This document shows positions 55,340-64,000 of a DNA stretch of 64,000 nt, piece after piece. Source of the DNA: Symbiodinium natans (Eukaryota > Sar > Dinophyceae > Suessiales > Symbiodiniaceae); assembly GCA_905221605.1 (NCBI GenBank), contig CAJNDS010002101.1, positions 546,280 to 610,279 of the forward strand, read 5' to 3'. The position numbers and the translations under genes are program-made. Position 1 is the first letter of the stretch; each line of letters begins with the position of its first letter. A model generated the notes under the pieces. It worked only from the letters and a program-made list of their open reading frames with translations, made no database searches and was not told the DNA's origin.

Positions 55340-57267
55340 GACGGGCACAGACAGGGCCTTTGCCACTGAGAGGCAGCATGTACAAGAACAGTATGCAGCT
55401 TGCCTGATGCAAACGGTACATGTCTGGCGGTTCACTGTGGGCGCGAGGTCGTAGACCCTCCAAAACATCCTCAAACTCCTTGCAAGGCTATGGGAGCCAA
55501 CAAAGCCCCGTTAGCAACAAGCAACGCAGCCAAAGCAAAGTCGACAGCAGGGAAAGGCATAAACGGTATCCGTCGAGTTGATGTCGATGAAGGTTGACTT
55601 GAGTCTCAAAGAGCTTGCCATGCTTGTTCAGGTGCCAGCCTTCAAAAGATGTCTGCATGCCCTTTGAAAAACTCATCACGATCAAGGTTTTGCTAGGTGC
55701 TGGAACAGCCTCCGTCGAGTTGCATCGCTTCAAAGCCGGCTTGAGCCCCGTTGCAGCAGAAAAGAAGACCCCTCTCCCACCACAAAAGGCGAACTGTGAA
55801 TTCTGCGAATTGGGGGATACACTTTGATTGGCTCGCATTTTGCACTGCTGGGTGGACAAATCCGGCTAGCTTGCCTTGCATGACGATACCAACTTTACTT
55901 CTGAGCTGAAGACTTTAGACGCTGGCATACCGTCCTGGTGAGGCATGAACCCTTCAGAGCCTTGCTGGGCAAGACGTGGAAAGAACTCCAAAGCCCAATT
56001 CCTGCCATTTGCGACGAGCACACTGGAATCGCTTCTTGCGAGTGAGGTGGTGACTAACTATTCGGTCAGCACGCCACCGCCTTCCATTGTTGTGACTGTT
56101 CATGCCATGGACATGCAGCAGCACGGCCTCCAAGAAAGACACATAAAAATATCTGGAGAATGGACATCGCCAACCCATTGCAGACATGCATGCAAACAAT
56201 ATGAAGTGATTCAGCAGGGACAATGCAAATGGCAGTCAAATCCGCGTGCAAGTGCAGAAAGGGAGGCAGGCAGCCTTCGGGTGAGGAAGGGGGAACACGG
56301 GGCAGGCCCGCGGCTGGAGCCGGCTGTTTTGTACGCACGTACGCTTGCTCATATGTTTGACTGTGCTCACACGACTTTTGCGCACACACCTCTTCCTGCG
56401 CACTCACGCAGGAGTGAGTCCTCTGCTGGCCAGCCCGGCCAACGGATGCGTTCTATCTGTCCGTGCAGTCTGTACAGTCTAGGTGGTCTGTGTGCGTCTT
56501 CTGTGCATGCATGTGTCGGTATGTGCAGTCAGCATATGGAGTCTGTCCGTCTCTGCCTTTTCTTTCTGAGTCTGTCTCTGTCTGTCTGTGTCTGTCTGTC
56601 TCTGTCTGTCTCTGTCTGTTTCTGTCTGTGTCCGCCAGTGTCTGTCTGTGTCTGTGTCTGTATCTGTCAGTGTCTTTCTGTCCTGTGAAGCTTTCCATTC
56701 AGTGGTCGCCATGGGGTTCCTGTGAACCTTTCATTTCTATGCCCTCCTATGGGAACACGCACTTCTGTGAACCGTTCAATCTCAATTTCCTGATGCTCAC
56801 TCTCTCATGTAAAGCAACTCTCCCCATGGCGTGATGCTTCCTGCCATGTGCATGTAAGCGCATTCATGTTGTGGTCTGCTGTCCCCTGTCGCATCAGCAG
56901 CTGCCCAGCAACGCCACCAGCCACCCCCGCCCCCCCCAAGGCTGCGCTTAACGGCTTCACGTGTACACTGATTGCCGGCCTTTGCTCTTGATGCTGATGG
57001 GTCGTTCGGCGGTACAACAGCACGCACATGCCTCAGAAAGTAGTCTCGGGAGGTAAAGAGGAAGCAACATTACGAAGCAAGGACCAAGAGGGCCTGAGGC
57101 CCGGACAGCCTATGTCCAGACGGAGCCTGGCAGGGTTGGGTAGATTCGATTTTGGAGTAGTCGCAGTCGTGAAAGGCAGTCGATCAGAAAGTTCTCAAGG
57201 GGGCGAATGCACTTTCCTGGACCGAGAATTCGAAGTTGAAAACCAGGGAGTGCAACCCTCCACTTGG
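55340..57267. other. No supported gene; CTGT repeat at 56545-56690
   Basis: A 247-codon plus-strand frame (55945-56688) ends in a TCTGTCTG microsatellite and has no recognisable domain. A minus-strand stretch at 55790-55630 (LKRCNSTEAVPAPSKTLIVM) is protein-like, but the plus strand is open as well. Confidence 0.35.
56545..56690 (+). repeat. CTGT/TCTG microsatellite
   Basis: About 30 tetranucleotide units TCTG with variants (TCTC, TGTG, TCAG). Confidence 0.95.
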
Positions 57268-57831
57268 TTACAGATTGCCCTGTCCCAAGGTTCCTAAACG
57301 CGTCCTTGCTGGGTATTCGAACTTCAATAACTTCAATGTTGGGTCATTACTCTGTGCCCAAAAAGATTGAGTTTCATGCTTCGCCACAGCAGAGGTGCAC
57401 CCATTGCAAGCTCTAGAGTTGCAAAATCGAAAATTTACATGACCACTTCCAGATTGCAAGGAAATCAAAAGTGTATCTGCTGGAGCAGAAGGAAGGGCAA
57501 AGCAGCAGATCGTTTCGATGCGATTCGCGAAATCAAAGTTCAAAAGCTTTATAAAACAATGCACCCCATCTCTCAAACGACAGTCGATCAGCATCGCAAT
57601 CCCTTCACGCCCACCCAGGCCAATCCCAGACGGGGACAAGAGTGCCGTTGGATGCCTCATTTCTGGTTCTCCGGCATTTATGCCGACAGTGGACATGTGT
57701 AAGCTAGTCACGAAGCTGTGTACTCGCCAGCAGCGCACATTCCCAGCCGCGCCTGGAAAAAACCATCTGTCTTGGGCATCCTGGGCGCAGGTCACGCGCA
57801 CAAGCCACAAGAGCCACACAGAAAAGCTCAA
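57268..57831 (-). CDS. Open minus-strand exon, weakly LamG-like
   Basis: A 187-codon frame without stop. The part GHVNFRFCNSRACNGC, preceded by KLLNFDFANRIE and ADTLLISLQSG, has the rhythm of a laminin-G/concanavalin-like sheet (F-D-F-x-N ... D-x-x-x-I-S-L ... V-x-F-x-F). This is a resemblance by eye only. The N-terminal MSFSVWLLWLVRVTC could be a signal peptide or chance. It ends LGTLGQGNL at the stop 57268. Confidence 0.35.
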   Translation of the reverse strand: MSFSVWLLWLVRVTCAQDAQDRWFFPGAAGNVRCWRVHSFVTSLHMSTVGINAGEPEMRHPTALLSPSGIGLGGREGIAMLIDCRLRDGVHCFIKLLNFDFANRIETICCFALPSAPADTLLISLQSGSGHVNFRFCNSRACNGCTSAVAKHETQSFWAQSNDPTLKLLKFEYPARTRLGTLGQGNL

Positions 57832-58399
57832 CTCTCAGAAGCAAAAAGCGGACTGACAAAGGACAGTCCAGCTTTGAGAAAGACGTGCCGAATCCATGCT
57901 TGAAGATTCTGTGGATTTGATCGTGGCTATTGAAACTCGGGTTTCCTTCTGCTTCCTTAAGCTGGTTCATGTGCAACTTGCCACGCAGCCCCGCAAAACC
58001 TGCTACCCAAAACAGGCGACAGGTTGTGTCGGCCAAAAAAAGGCCCCAAACCCATCGCGAGAGCAAAGGGTTTCGGCATGTTTCGGCACTACGACTACGA
58101 CTACTACGACTGACTGACGACCACGATCTACAACGACGACAAGAACAACTGGCACTCGTTACACCATTACTGCTGTGAAACTGCTCAGTGGTAGCTGGTA
58201 GCTGTCATCATCAGCAAAAATATTAGAGCATTGCTTCTGGAATTTTCAACCATAAAAAGCGCTGCTTACAACACTTGTTGAGCACGAGACAATGCGTTTT
58301 GTAGGCCAGGATCGGCAACGGTGCCGTGTGGAGCAGGCCAAAGCTGGCACGACATTAAGTAACACACGGTGATAGGAGTAACGCACCAACATGTAGCTA

Positions 58400-59880
58400 C
58401 GTAGCTTATATAGCTGCAGCAATGGCTTCCGCAGCGCTGCTTCGTTATCCATGTGCCGAGCCCTCACTTGCGCCCGTGAAATCTGCAATGGTTGCGGAGC
58501 AGCTGAGCCGAGCAGAGCTGAGCAGACATGAAGGGGCGGAGAGATGGCGGAGAGATTGCAGGGAGCAGGGAGCCTTGAAAAACACCATGTGGCATGAGTC
58601 TGTGGGGGCCGGACAGCCAGGAGTCCAGCTTCGCCCTCATCTCACCCTTACCCTGGTCCTCCGTCAACTGAGAGTTTCAAACCATAGCCATGGCGAAGAA
58701 GATTTCGGGGGAGCCCTCAAGATGTCCTGGATGGATTGCAGCCATTCGGCCTCCTCCTGGAGGGATCACAGACAGCGGTCGCTCAAACTCTCAGACTCGG
58801 AAACACGAAGTGGAAACACTGAAAGCCGACTGCGAGCCACCTCAGGAGTCATATGGCCGCCGTTCAACAACAAAGGACGCGCTGTGGGAACTTCGAGCCC
58901 AAAAATCACCATGCGTCGAGGAGATTCAGCTTCATCTCCGGCACGCTTGAAAAGCTAGCTGCAATCCATCTACAACCTGCAAACTTCATCGAGCTCGTGA
59001 ATCTAGCGCAGGTCTCCAAGAACACACGCAGAAAACGCCATTGGACTCACTGGCTGCCAGGGCACACTCAGCGCGAAGAGCCTCCAGCAGATGGCGTTAG
59101 TTCCCGGTTAGTGACCGTCAATGTTTCCCAATTTTCCCGTTCTGCCAGGCTTCAGAGGCCTCTTCTGCGAGGGATCGCGCACCAAGAAATGGCGAAGGTG
59201 AAGATCGCCTCAAAATGTGGGCGAGCACGTCGAACTTCCATCGCTTCCGCTGTGAGTGATCCAAAAACAAGTCAAAGCTTTCCGAGTCTTGCAGATCCCT
59301 TCCGAGGTGATCGGGGTGTGCTGGGTGTACTAGCGGAGTGTCCCGGGATGCACATGAGGCGGCTGGGTATGTGGCATGCTCATGCAGAAAGATATGCAAT
59401 ACCACAAAGAGAGATGCCGCTGCGGGGCTCTTGCAACTCTGAACTCTCGGAAGCTGACCATGATGCCGGAGGCTGCCCCTTGCCCGAAGAGGTCGCTACA
59501 AGACTATCCGCCGCAGTGCTGCAACACGCTCAGGCCATGGCACATGGACAGGGTGCAGGGGATCGCGCCTCCCTAGCACCTGTGCAAGATTAGTGATAAG
59601 TGCAGCTGCAGAACCAGTTGTCGTCAAACCACTTTCGGCGCATTTTTGCGGCCGAGGTGCTGTCTGGGAGAGGCATCGTGTGGCGAGTAGCCGGTGTCTG
59701 GGCTTGGACCGTATACCCCACCGAGGGGGGAACGTGGCTGTGGTGGCTGGGGTGGCTGGGGTGGCTGGGGTGGCTGGGGTGGCTGGGGTGGCTGTGGTGG
59801 CTGCGGCTGTGCTCCGTAGCTGGTCGCTCCCATGGACCGGCCTCTGCCGAGGGCGGTGCACGATCCGCACACTGCAATCC
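58400..59880 (-). CDS. Possible multi-exon gene with Pro-Gln repeat
   Basis: Minus-strand candidates: GATSYGAQPQPPQ...PQP then LGGVYGPSPDTGYSPHDASP (59850-59640; the PQP repeat is encoded by the 9-base repeat at 59737-59805), HLGRDLQDSESFDLFLDHSQ and RKRWKFDVLAHILRR (about 59310-59205), VIFGLEVPTARPLLLNGGHM (about 58910-58850), and EEAEWLQSIQDILRAPPKSS after a clean acceptor CTCCAG (about 58762-58690). Plus-strand frames of 178 and 246 codons overlap the same region, so strand is chosen mainly from the neighbours. No family is recognised. Confidence 0.35.
59737..59805 (+). repeat. GGTGGCTGG nonanucleotide repeat
   Basis: Seven to eight tandem copies of a 9-base unit, hence frame-preserving: Pro-Pro-Gln on the minus strand in one frame. 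Confidence 0.95.
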
Positions 59881-60605
59881 CTGCAGCCTGCCAGGTTCAA
59901 GTGCTCCGGTGCTCCGGCGACACGATTCCTATTTTTGATTCTCATGGCCACCACATGCCAACACGCCTCACGCAACCCTGCAATCTGCCTGACTCAATTT
60001 TACTTGCGGTTCTGCAACGGATCAAACCTTGAAAAGTCGATGCCGGGCACCCGTACATGCACCAGCAGAGCGACACGGATCAAACTGACAGGCCTTGTCC
60101 TCGCTGAGAAGTCGCGGTCTCACAACGAGCGAGCAGGCAAAGCTGTGCGACTGTGCGATACACAATCTCGCACAAAGGCGTGGACACCATACATCTCTTT
60201 GTCAGTGCAGAGCACATTTATCAATTATGATTCATGCATTGCTCCACAGTCCGCACAAGGGCCCATCGCCTTCTGCCTGTCTCAAACTCTGTTGGCGCAG
60301 CACGCCTGCAGAAATCGCACAGCATTGCAAAGGCATGACTGCTAGCAGCTCCCAAACTCAAAACTCGAACTCTCGTAGTCTTTTCCTACATTTGCCAAAT
60401 CACACGCACCACACAATCCTTTTGCTGTCGCAAGCGATAGTCGCACAAAATGTCTCCGCGGCGATAGGCCATCTTCCCAGCAAGGCGAGTCGTGCAGCGC
60501 TGCACTGCCAGAGCCAGGATACACTAAGTGACACGAAGATCAGCATCCAGCTTTTGTAGACCACGTTCGTGCCATGTGAAAGAGCGAGCTCAGCAGAGGC
60601 TTGGC

Positions 60606-61974
60606 TCACTCTTGGATTGTCACCGCCTCCGGTGCGGCCAAGAACTCATCCTCACCCACGACAACATCTCCCAGAAATCTTCGGATGCTTCTCACGCCTT
60701 CCAGATGTCCTGCAGATGCAAGTGTTCAGAGAGCGAGGAGCCTCACTTTGAAACTCGTACACACCATCATGACCTGCAAACCCTCTGGATCCTGCACGTC
60801 CATTGAACGAGGAAACGCCGGACTCCACTACCCTCGTCTGGAAAAGTAAGTAGAAGGAGTCTAGAGCCTGCCAGGTCTGCAGCAGTTCCACCAAGCCGCT
60901 GCCACCAATACAACATGCACTGTGCATTCCACGTGCTTGCCATGTAGCTGTTGCCATGACGCAGTAGTCCTCACTTAGAGACTTAGAGGCAAGTGAGCAT
61001 TGCTAGACTGCTAGACTGATCCGGTGTAGTGGGCCAAAGCAATCAAGACTCTGTGTTGATGCCAGTGATGACCACCTCATCAATCTTCCGCTCACGAAGG
61101 TATCTCTCCAGGTCCGTGCCACCACCAAAGCAAGAGTACCTCTTTAAGTCTTTAACAGCACTTTCAATCAAGGCAAGCACTTTGTGCTTTGATGTACTAC
61201 TGCATACCGCAACGACCTGGATGGTTGGCTTAACACCGCTGGGTCAAGGTCATCTCGGCATCTTGTGTGCCCGTGATTTGCGTTGGCACTCAGGCCGCGG
61301 CTGATACTTTTTCACAAAGTCCTTGCAAGAGACTAAGGCTGCTCTCGTCAAACACGTCAATGTTCCTACAAGGTCCTTGTGCTCCTAATTGCTCGAACAT
61401 ATCCGAACCCACTTCGTAGCCGAGGCTCGAGCCCAAGGCCTTGCAACTCAGGGATCAACTCGGCTCCAGGGGTCCCCGCATGGCCAATGTCTGGATACAT
61501 CTCTGCTAAAGATGAAGCGGGGCCACCTCAAGAATCAAACAGGTGTCAGGATGGGAGGCAGGCGATACGCATGGCAACCAGTCATAGTGGGGCTTCTCTT
61601 GCTGGCCTTTCTCAAACCACAGATGCGAATCGATCAGGGCTTCCTCACTTGCTGCGCATGCATGCAAGTGCGTGAATAAACGGGATTCAGGTGCCACTAG
61701 AAACCCTTCATCACATTGCGCCTCTCTGTCCAAACTGGTTAGCCCAAGCTGCAAACTGCCCACTCTGCGCAAGCTTCCTGATGGTGTCAATGACCTCCTT
61801 TTTCCTGTAGGATATGTTGGCAACCTGGGCTGAGAAGAACGGTAACGCAGCGGATTTCATTCATGGAGCCCCCGATCCCAGTGCCTGCTCTACGGTCATG
61901 TCCACCACCACCAGGGCCCGCCGCACAGTGGCATCGGCCAGGCCAAGGAGCAGCGCCCAACAAAAGCACCTCAT
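60606..61974 (-). CDS. Isochorismatase-family cysteine hydrolase, probably secreted or ER-targeted
   Basis: The family hydrolyses C-N or ether bonds in small molecules (isochorismate, nicotinamide and others) with an Asp-Lys-Cys triad. Exon 1 (61974-61885): MRCFCWALLLGLADATVRRA, then LVVVDMTVEQ (triad Asp in VDM); an in-frame stop directly precedes the ATG. Exon 2 from 61824 (VANISYRKKEVIDTIRKLAQ). Exon 3, 61643-61607 (EALIDSHLWFEKG). Exon 4, about 61498-61420 (YPDIGHAGTPGAELIPEL). A likely short exon near 61350 (NIDVFDESSL). Exon ending about 61038: LKRYSCFGGGTDLERYLRER then KIDEVVITGINT (triad Lys before RYSCF). Next, DYCVMATATWQ (about 60970-60935, triad Cys). 60837-60792 (TRVVESGVSSFNGRA). 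60709-60606 (GHLEGVRSIRRFLGDVVVGE to the TGA). Donors GC, GC, GT, GC and GA. The usual F after the VDM motif is missing. The substrate is unknown. Confidence 0.92.
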
Positions 61975-62300
61975 CTAAACCTCCCTACTCCTCCCTACTC
62001 CTCCCTCACCTCCTCGTCGTCTCTCCGACCTCTGAGCCCAAAGGTTCTGCGAAAAGGAGCTCGTTTTCGGGGCCTTGCTCCGTGTCCCGGCGTCGTGCCT
62101 CCAAGAGCCGGCCCGTCTGAACGCCTGCGTGGACTGGCTGGTTTTTTCGGCTGTGGTAGCCATCGGAACACATTTCCCCGCTGCAGCTAGGTCACAGAAG
62201 GCCATTGAGAAGGCCATCCTGGTCCAGCTCAGCTAGACAAAGGAAAAGTGTTGCAAATGTCAAAAGAGGCTCGGCCCGACACCACGGAGTCAATCTCTGC
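61975..62300. other. Short intergenic stretch with CCTACTCCTC repeat
   Basis: Three CTCCCTACTC units at 61981-62010. The minus strand reads ACCTTTGGGCTCAGAG at 62045-62030, a possible very decayed spliced-leader relic about 60 bases upstream of the hydrolase ATG; too weak to call. A minus frame starting MAFSMAFCDLAAAGKC (62217) may be an exon of the gene to the right. Confidence 0.4.
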
Positions 62301-62399
62301 CTGCAGGAACTGATCGCAGGGGCTCGTCCACATGGGACCTGGACAAGCACTGTCCGGCCACACTTGAAGCTAAAGAGCAGACAAACCATACGCCAGAGC

Positions 62400-63000
62400 A
62401 CCCAACAGCCATGGACTGAGCAGCCTGCTTTGCCCATGAGCACAAGTAGTTCCTTTTGATGTAGGGGACACCGAGAAAGCTTGCCAAGTGAGTCTTGAAA
62501 TCTGCCGCGCTCCGGGGGGAACAAAATGGGATGGGCTTGAAAGCAATATTGCATGATTTATGCCTTTTTGTCTTCTCGCTTTGCTGAGAATCTCCACTTC
62601 TTCTTGAGCCATCAAACATGAAAAAAAAAACGGGCACCCTCGCGCTTCAGAGATGTGAAGGTGAACGGGCAGAACTCCATTTCCAACCACTCAGCGGCAT
62701 CTCTCGAACTAGCTTCTCCACCTGTGGCAGACCTGCCAAACGCAGGTTGCCGCCATGGGCGGACAATCTAACGTCCCACGGGGCTATTTACAAGCTGCTC
62801 CTTAGCAGCCATCCCGACTTCAGGACCAGTTCGGCAACTTGTCGGATGAGAGTTAGATCGAAGACGTCCGCACCGGTCACAGACTGCGACGACAGGAACA
62901 AACAAGCCACACGTCACAGAAATGTAATGACATGCACCTTGCTGCGGATCCTGGACTCCATGTCAACCCACACCGAGGCATCCCGATGATGCTCCTGCGA
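62400..63000 (-). CDS. Multi-exon gene fragment, family unknown
   Basis: Coding-like exons in order: ASVWVDMESRIRSK with a GT donor (about 62985-62940), SVTGADVFDLTLIRQVAELV then LKSGWLLR after the acceptor GTCGCAG (about 62880-62795), LPQVEKLVREMPLSGWKW (about 62735-62680), and PRSAADFKTHLASFLGVPYI then KRNYLCSWAKQAAQSM (about 62515-62415). They are probably one gene. I do not recognise the family. Confidence 0.5.
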
Positions 63001-63660
63001 AGCAATCTATGGTAGCAGTGCTCTTCATATCGAGTCGTTCAAGAACTGGCGACGAATCTCTCAAGAACTAAGAGCCTCTAGCAACCCCTAATTGGTATGA
63101 CCCCCTGTCCTGGCAAGCAGCGGCCATGCCCTCCAGCTGCTGAAGCACGCTGTCTGGTCCCAAACCACCCGCAAAGCCAAAGCGGCGCACAACTGGGCCA
63201 GGAGCACACGCATCACGACTGTGCAGCTGACTAAAAACGCTCTGGCTATAGAGGCCAAAGAGGGGAGCTCAAGTCACGGTGAAGGATGCCTTTGGGCGGC
63301 GCGGTCCAGCTCCCCGGTGCCACACCCAGACCACAGGATGCATCGAGAAGCACCGCCAAATTGGGCCTTGAGGTTTGCTGGGCAACAAATCCTTGTTGTG
63401 GTTTCCCACGTGTCTCGCTGGGCAACACCTCTGAAAGATTTGAATGCTTCGATCCTGGTCCCTAAGCCCTAAACCAATAGCCTATACTGTAAGCCGAGAT
63501 GGACTGCCATTCCTTGCATCTAGATACCGAACGCCTTGTGAGTCATGAGACCTCTTGGCCAACTGAATTCGTACCCAAGCGGCTAGAGCTCCAAGGGCCA
63601 GACCCCAAAATACCACACTCTCCCAAACCCTACTAATCCTCAAGCACAACTCAAATAAGA
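63001..63660. other. No supported gene
   Basis: Open frames of up to 83 codons on either strand without recognisable domains. A single telomere-like unit (CCCTAAACC) lies at 63465-63473. Confidence 0.5.
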
Positions 63661-64000
63661 CGGATGCGAACCTTCCTGGTCAAGTGCAGAAGCAATCTGA
63701 AGGACATGTCCCTGAAGTACAAGCTCCTGAAACCACCGTAAGGCATTGGCGGCGCAGGCTCGGAATGGAACAGGGCTCTGAAGAGCTCCTGCGTCTCCTG
63801 CACTTCCCCCCGAGACTCCCCCCCTGCACCCTCACTTTTGTGCACTGAGGAGAGGATTTTGGATGAACGGAGGGTTCTCAGAAGTGCCGGGTGCCATCTA
63901 TGCACCTCGTTCACCTGGAGAATAAACTCGACGCTGGGCAACGCAGCTGCCAGCTCTCGCAGACCGCGAGCGGCCGTTTCTGGCTGCCAGTCGGAGGCCT
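63651..64000 (-). CDS. Open exon running off the right edge, family unknown
   Basis: The minus-strand frame is open from the window edge: ASDWQPETAARGLRELAAAL, PSVEFILQVNEVHRWHPALL, RTLRSSKILSSVHKS, then an acidic linker, ELFRALFHSEPAPPMPYGG and FRSLYFRDMSFRLLLHLTRK to a stop at 63651. A GT donor directly after ...VEFILQ could end the exon earlier. Partial at its 5' side. No family is recognised. Confidence 0.5.
   Translation of the reverse strand, partial: ASDWQPETAARGLRELAAALPSVEFILQVNEVHRWHPALLRTLRSSKILSSVHKSEGAGGESRGEVQETQELFRALFHSEPAPPMPYGGFRSLYFRDMSFRLLLHLTRKVRIRLI

Noticed and set aside
55945-56688. 247-codon plus-strand open frame
   Set aside because: Its last third is the TCTG microsatellite and the rest has no recognisable domain or splice support.
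59593-60345. 250-codon plus-strand open frame
   Set aside because: It includes the 9-base repeat as Val-Ala-Gly units and overlaps better minus-strand candidates; no family resemblance.
1-64000. tRNA, rRNA or other structured RNA genes
   Set aside because: Reading both strands I found no cloverleaf with a recognisable T-loop (GGTTCRANNCC) in context and no rRNA-like segment. A covariance-model scan would be needed to exclude small RNAs.

Overview
The window looks like nuclear DNA of a dinoflagellate, most likely a member of the Symbiodiniaceae. Four kinds of evidence support this. First, plant/alveolate-type TTTAGGG telomere-like repeats occur in many interstitial blocks. Second, the genes are cut into many short exons whose introns mostly begin with GC or GA rather than GT, end in AG, and are usually followed by G. 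Third, stretches resembling decayed dinoflagellate spliced-leader (ending in TTGGCTCAAG / CTGGCTCAAG) lie 26 and 45 bases upstream of two start codons. Fourth, one gene has a small Cys module (CC-P-T-A-D-G core) that I associate with dinoflagellate secreted proteins. Genus and species cannot be read from the sequence.

Layout. Positions 1-6280 are a repeat field of short TTTAGGG and CCCTAAA blocks in alternating orientation, followed by a 100-base assembly gap (6357-6456), a fragment of a retroelement-encoded protein, and an AT-rich island. From about 7.4 kb to 47.7 kb there is a gene-bearing region in which every gene I can support is on the minus strand: a BART-domain protein, a pirin, an OB-fold protein, an NAD(P)-dependent epimerase/reductase, 3-hydroxyanthranilate 3,4-dioxygenase, several helical/coiled-coil proteins without a recognised family, and a secreted GH16 beta-glucanase-like enzyme. 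A second repeat field (about 48.0-52.9 kb) again carries telomere-like blocks, a cassette shared with the left field, and an 18-copy satellite with an internal hairpin. From about 53 kb to the end gene remnants reappear, with a complete isochorismatase-family gene at 60.6-62.0 kb and an open exon running off the right edge, again all minus.

How the genes relate. They look functionally unlinked: one NAD biosynthesis (kynurenine pathway) enzyme, one possible secreted cysteine hydrolase, a carbohydrate hydrolase, a cupin regulator and a reductase. The common features are orientation, intron type and close spacing (67 bases between one stop and the next start), as expected of the unidirectional, trans-spliced gene arrays known from dinoflagellates.

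Limits. Exon joins were made by eye using reading frame, splice dinucleotides and remembered family motifs. Exons named in the text with coordinates are well supported; terminal exons are often missing, and several minus-strand stretches are only coding-like. Many long open frames on the plus strand are the reverse side of exons or read through tandem repeats and were left out.
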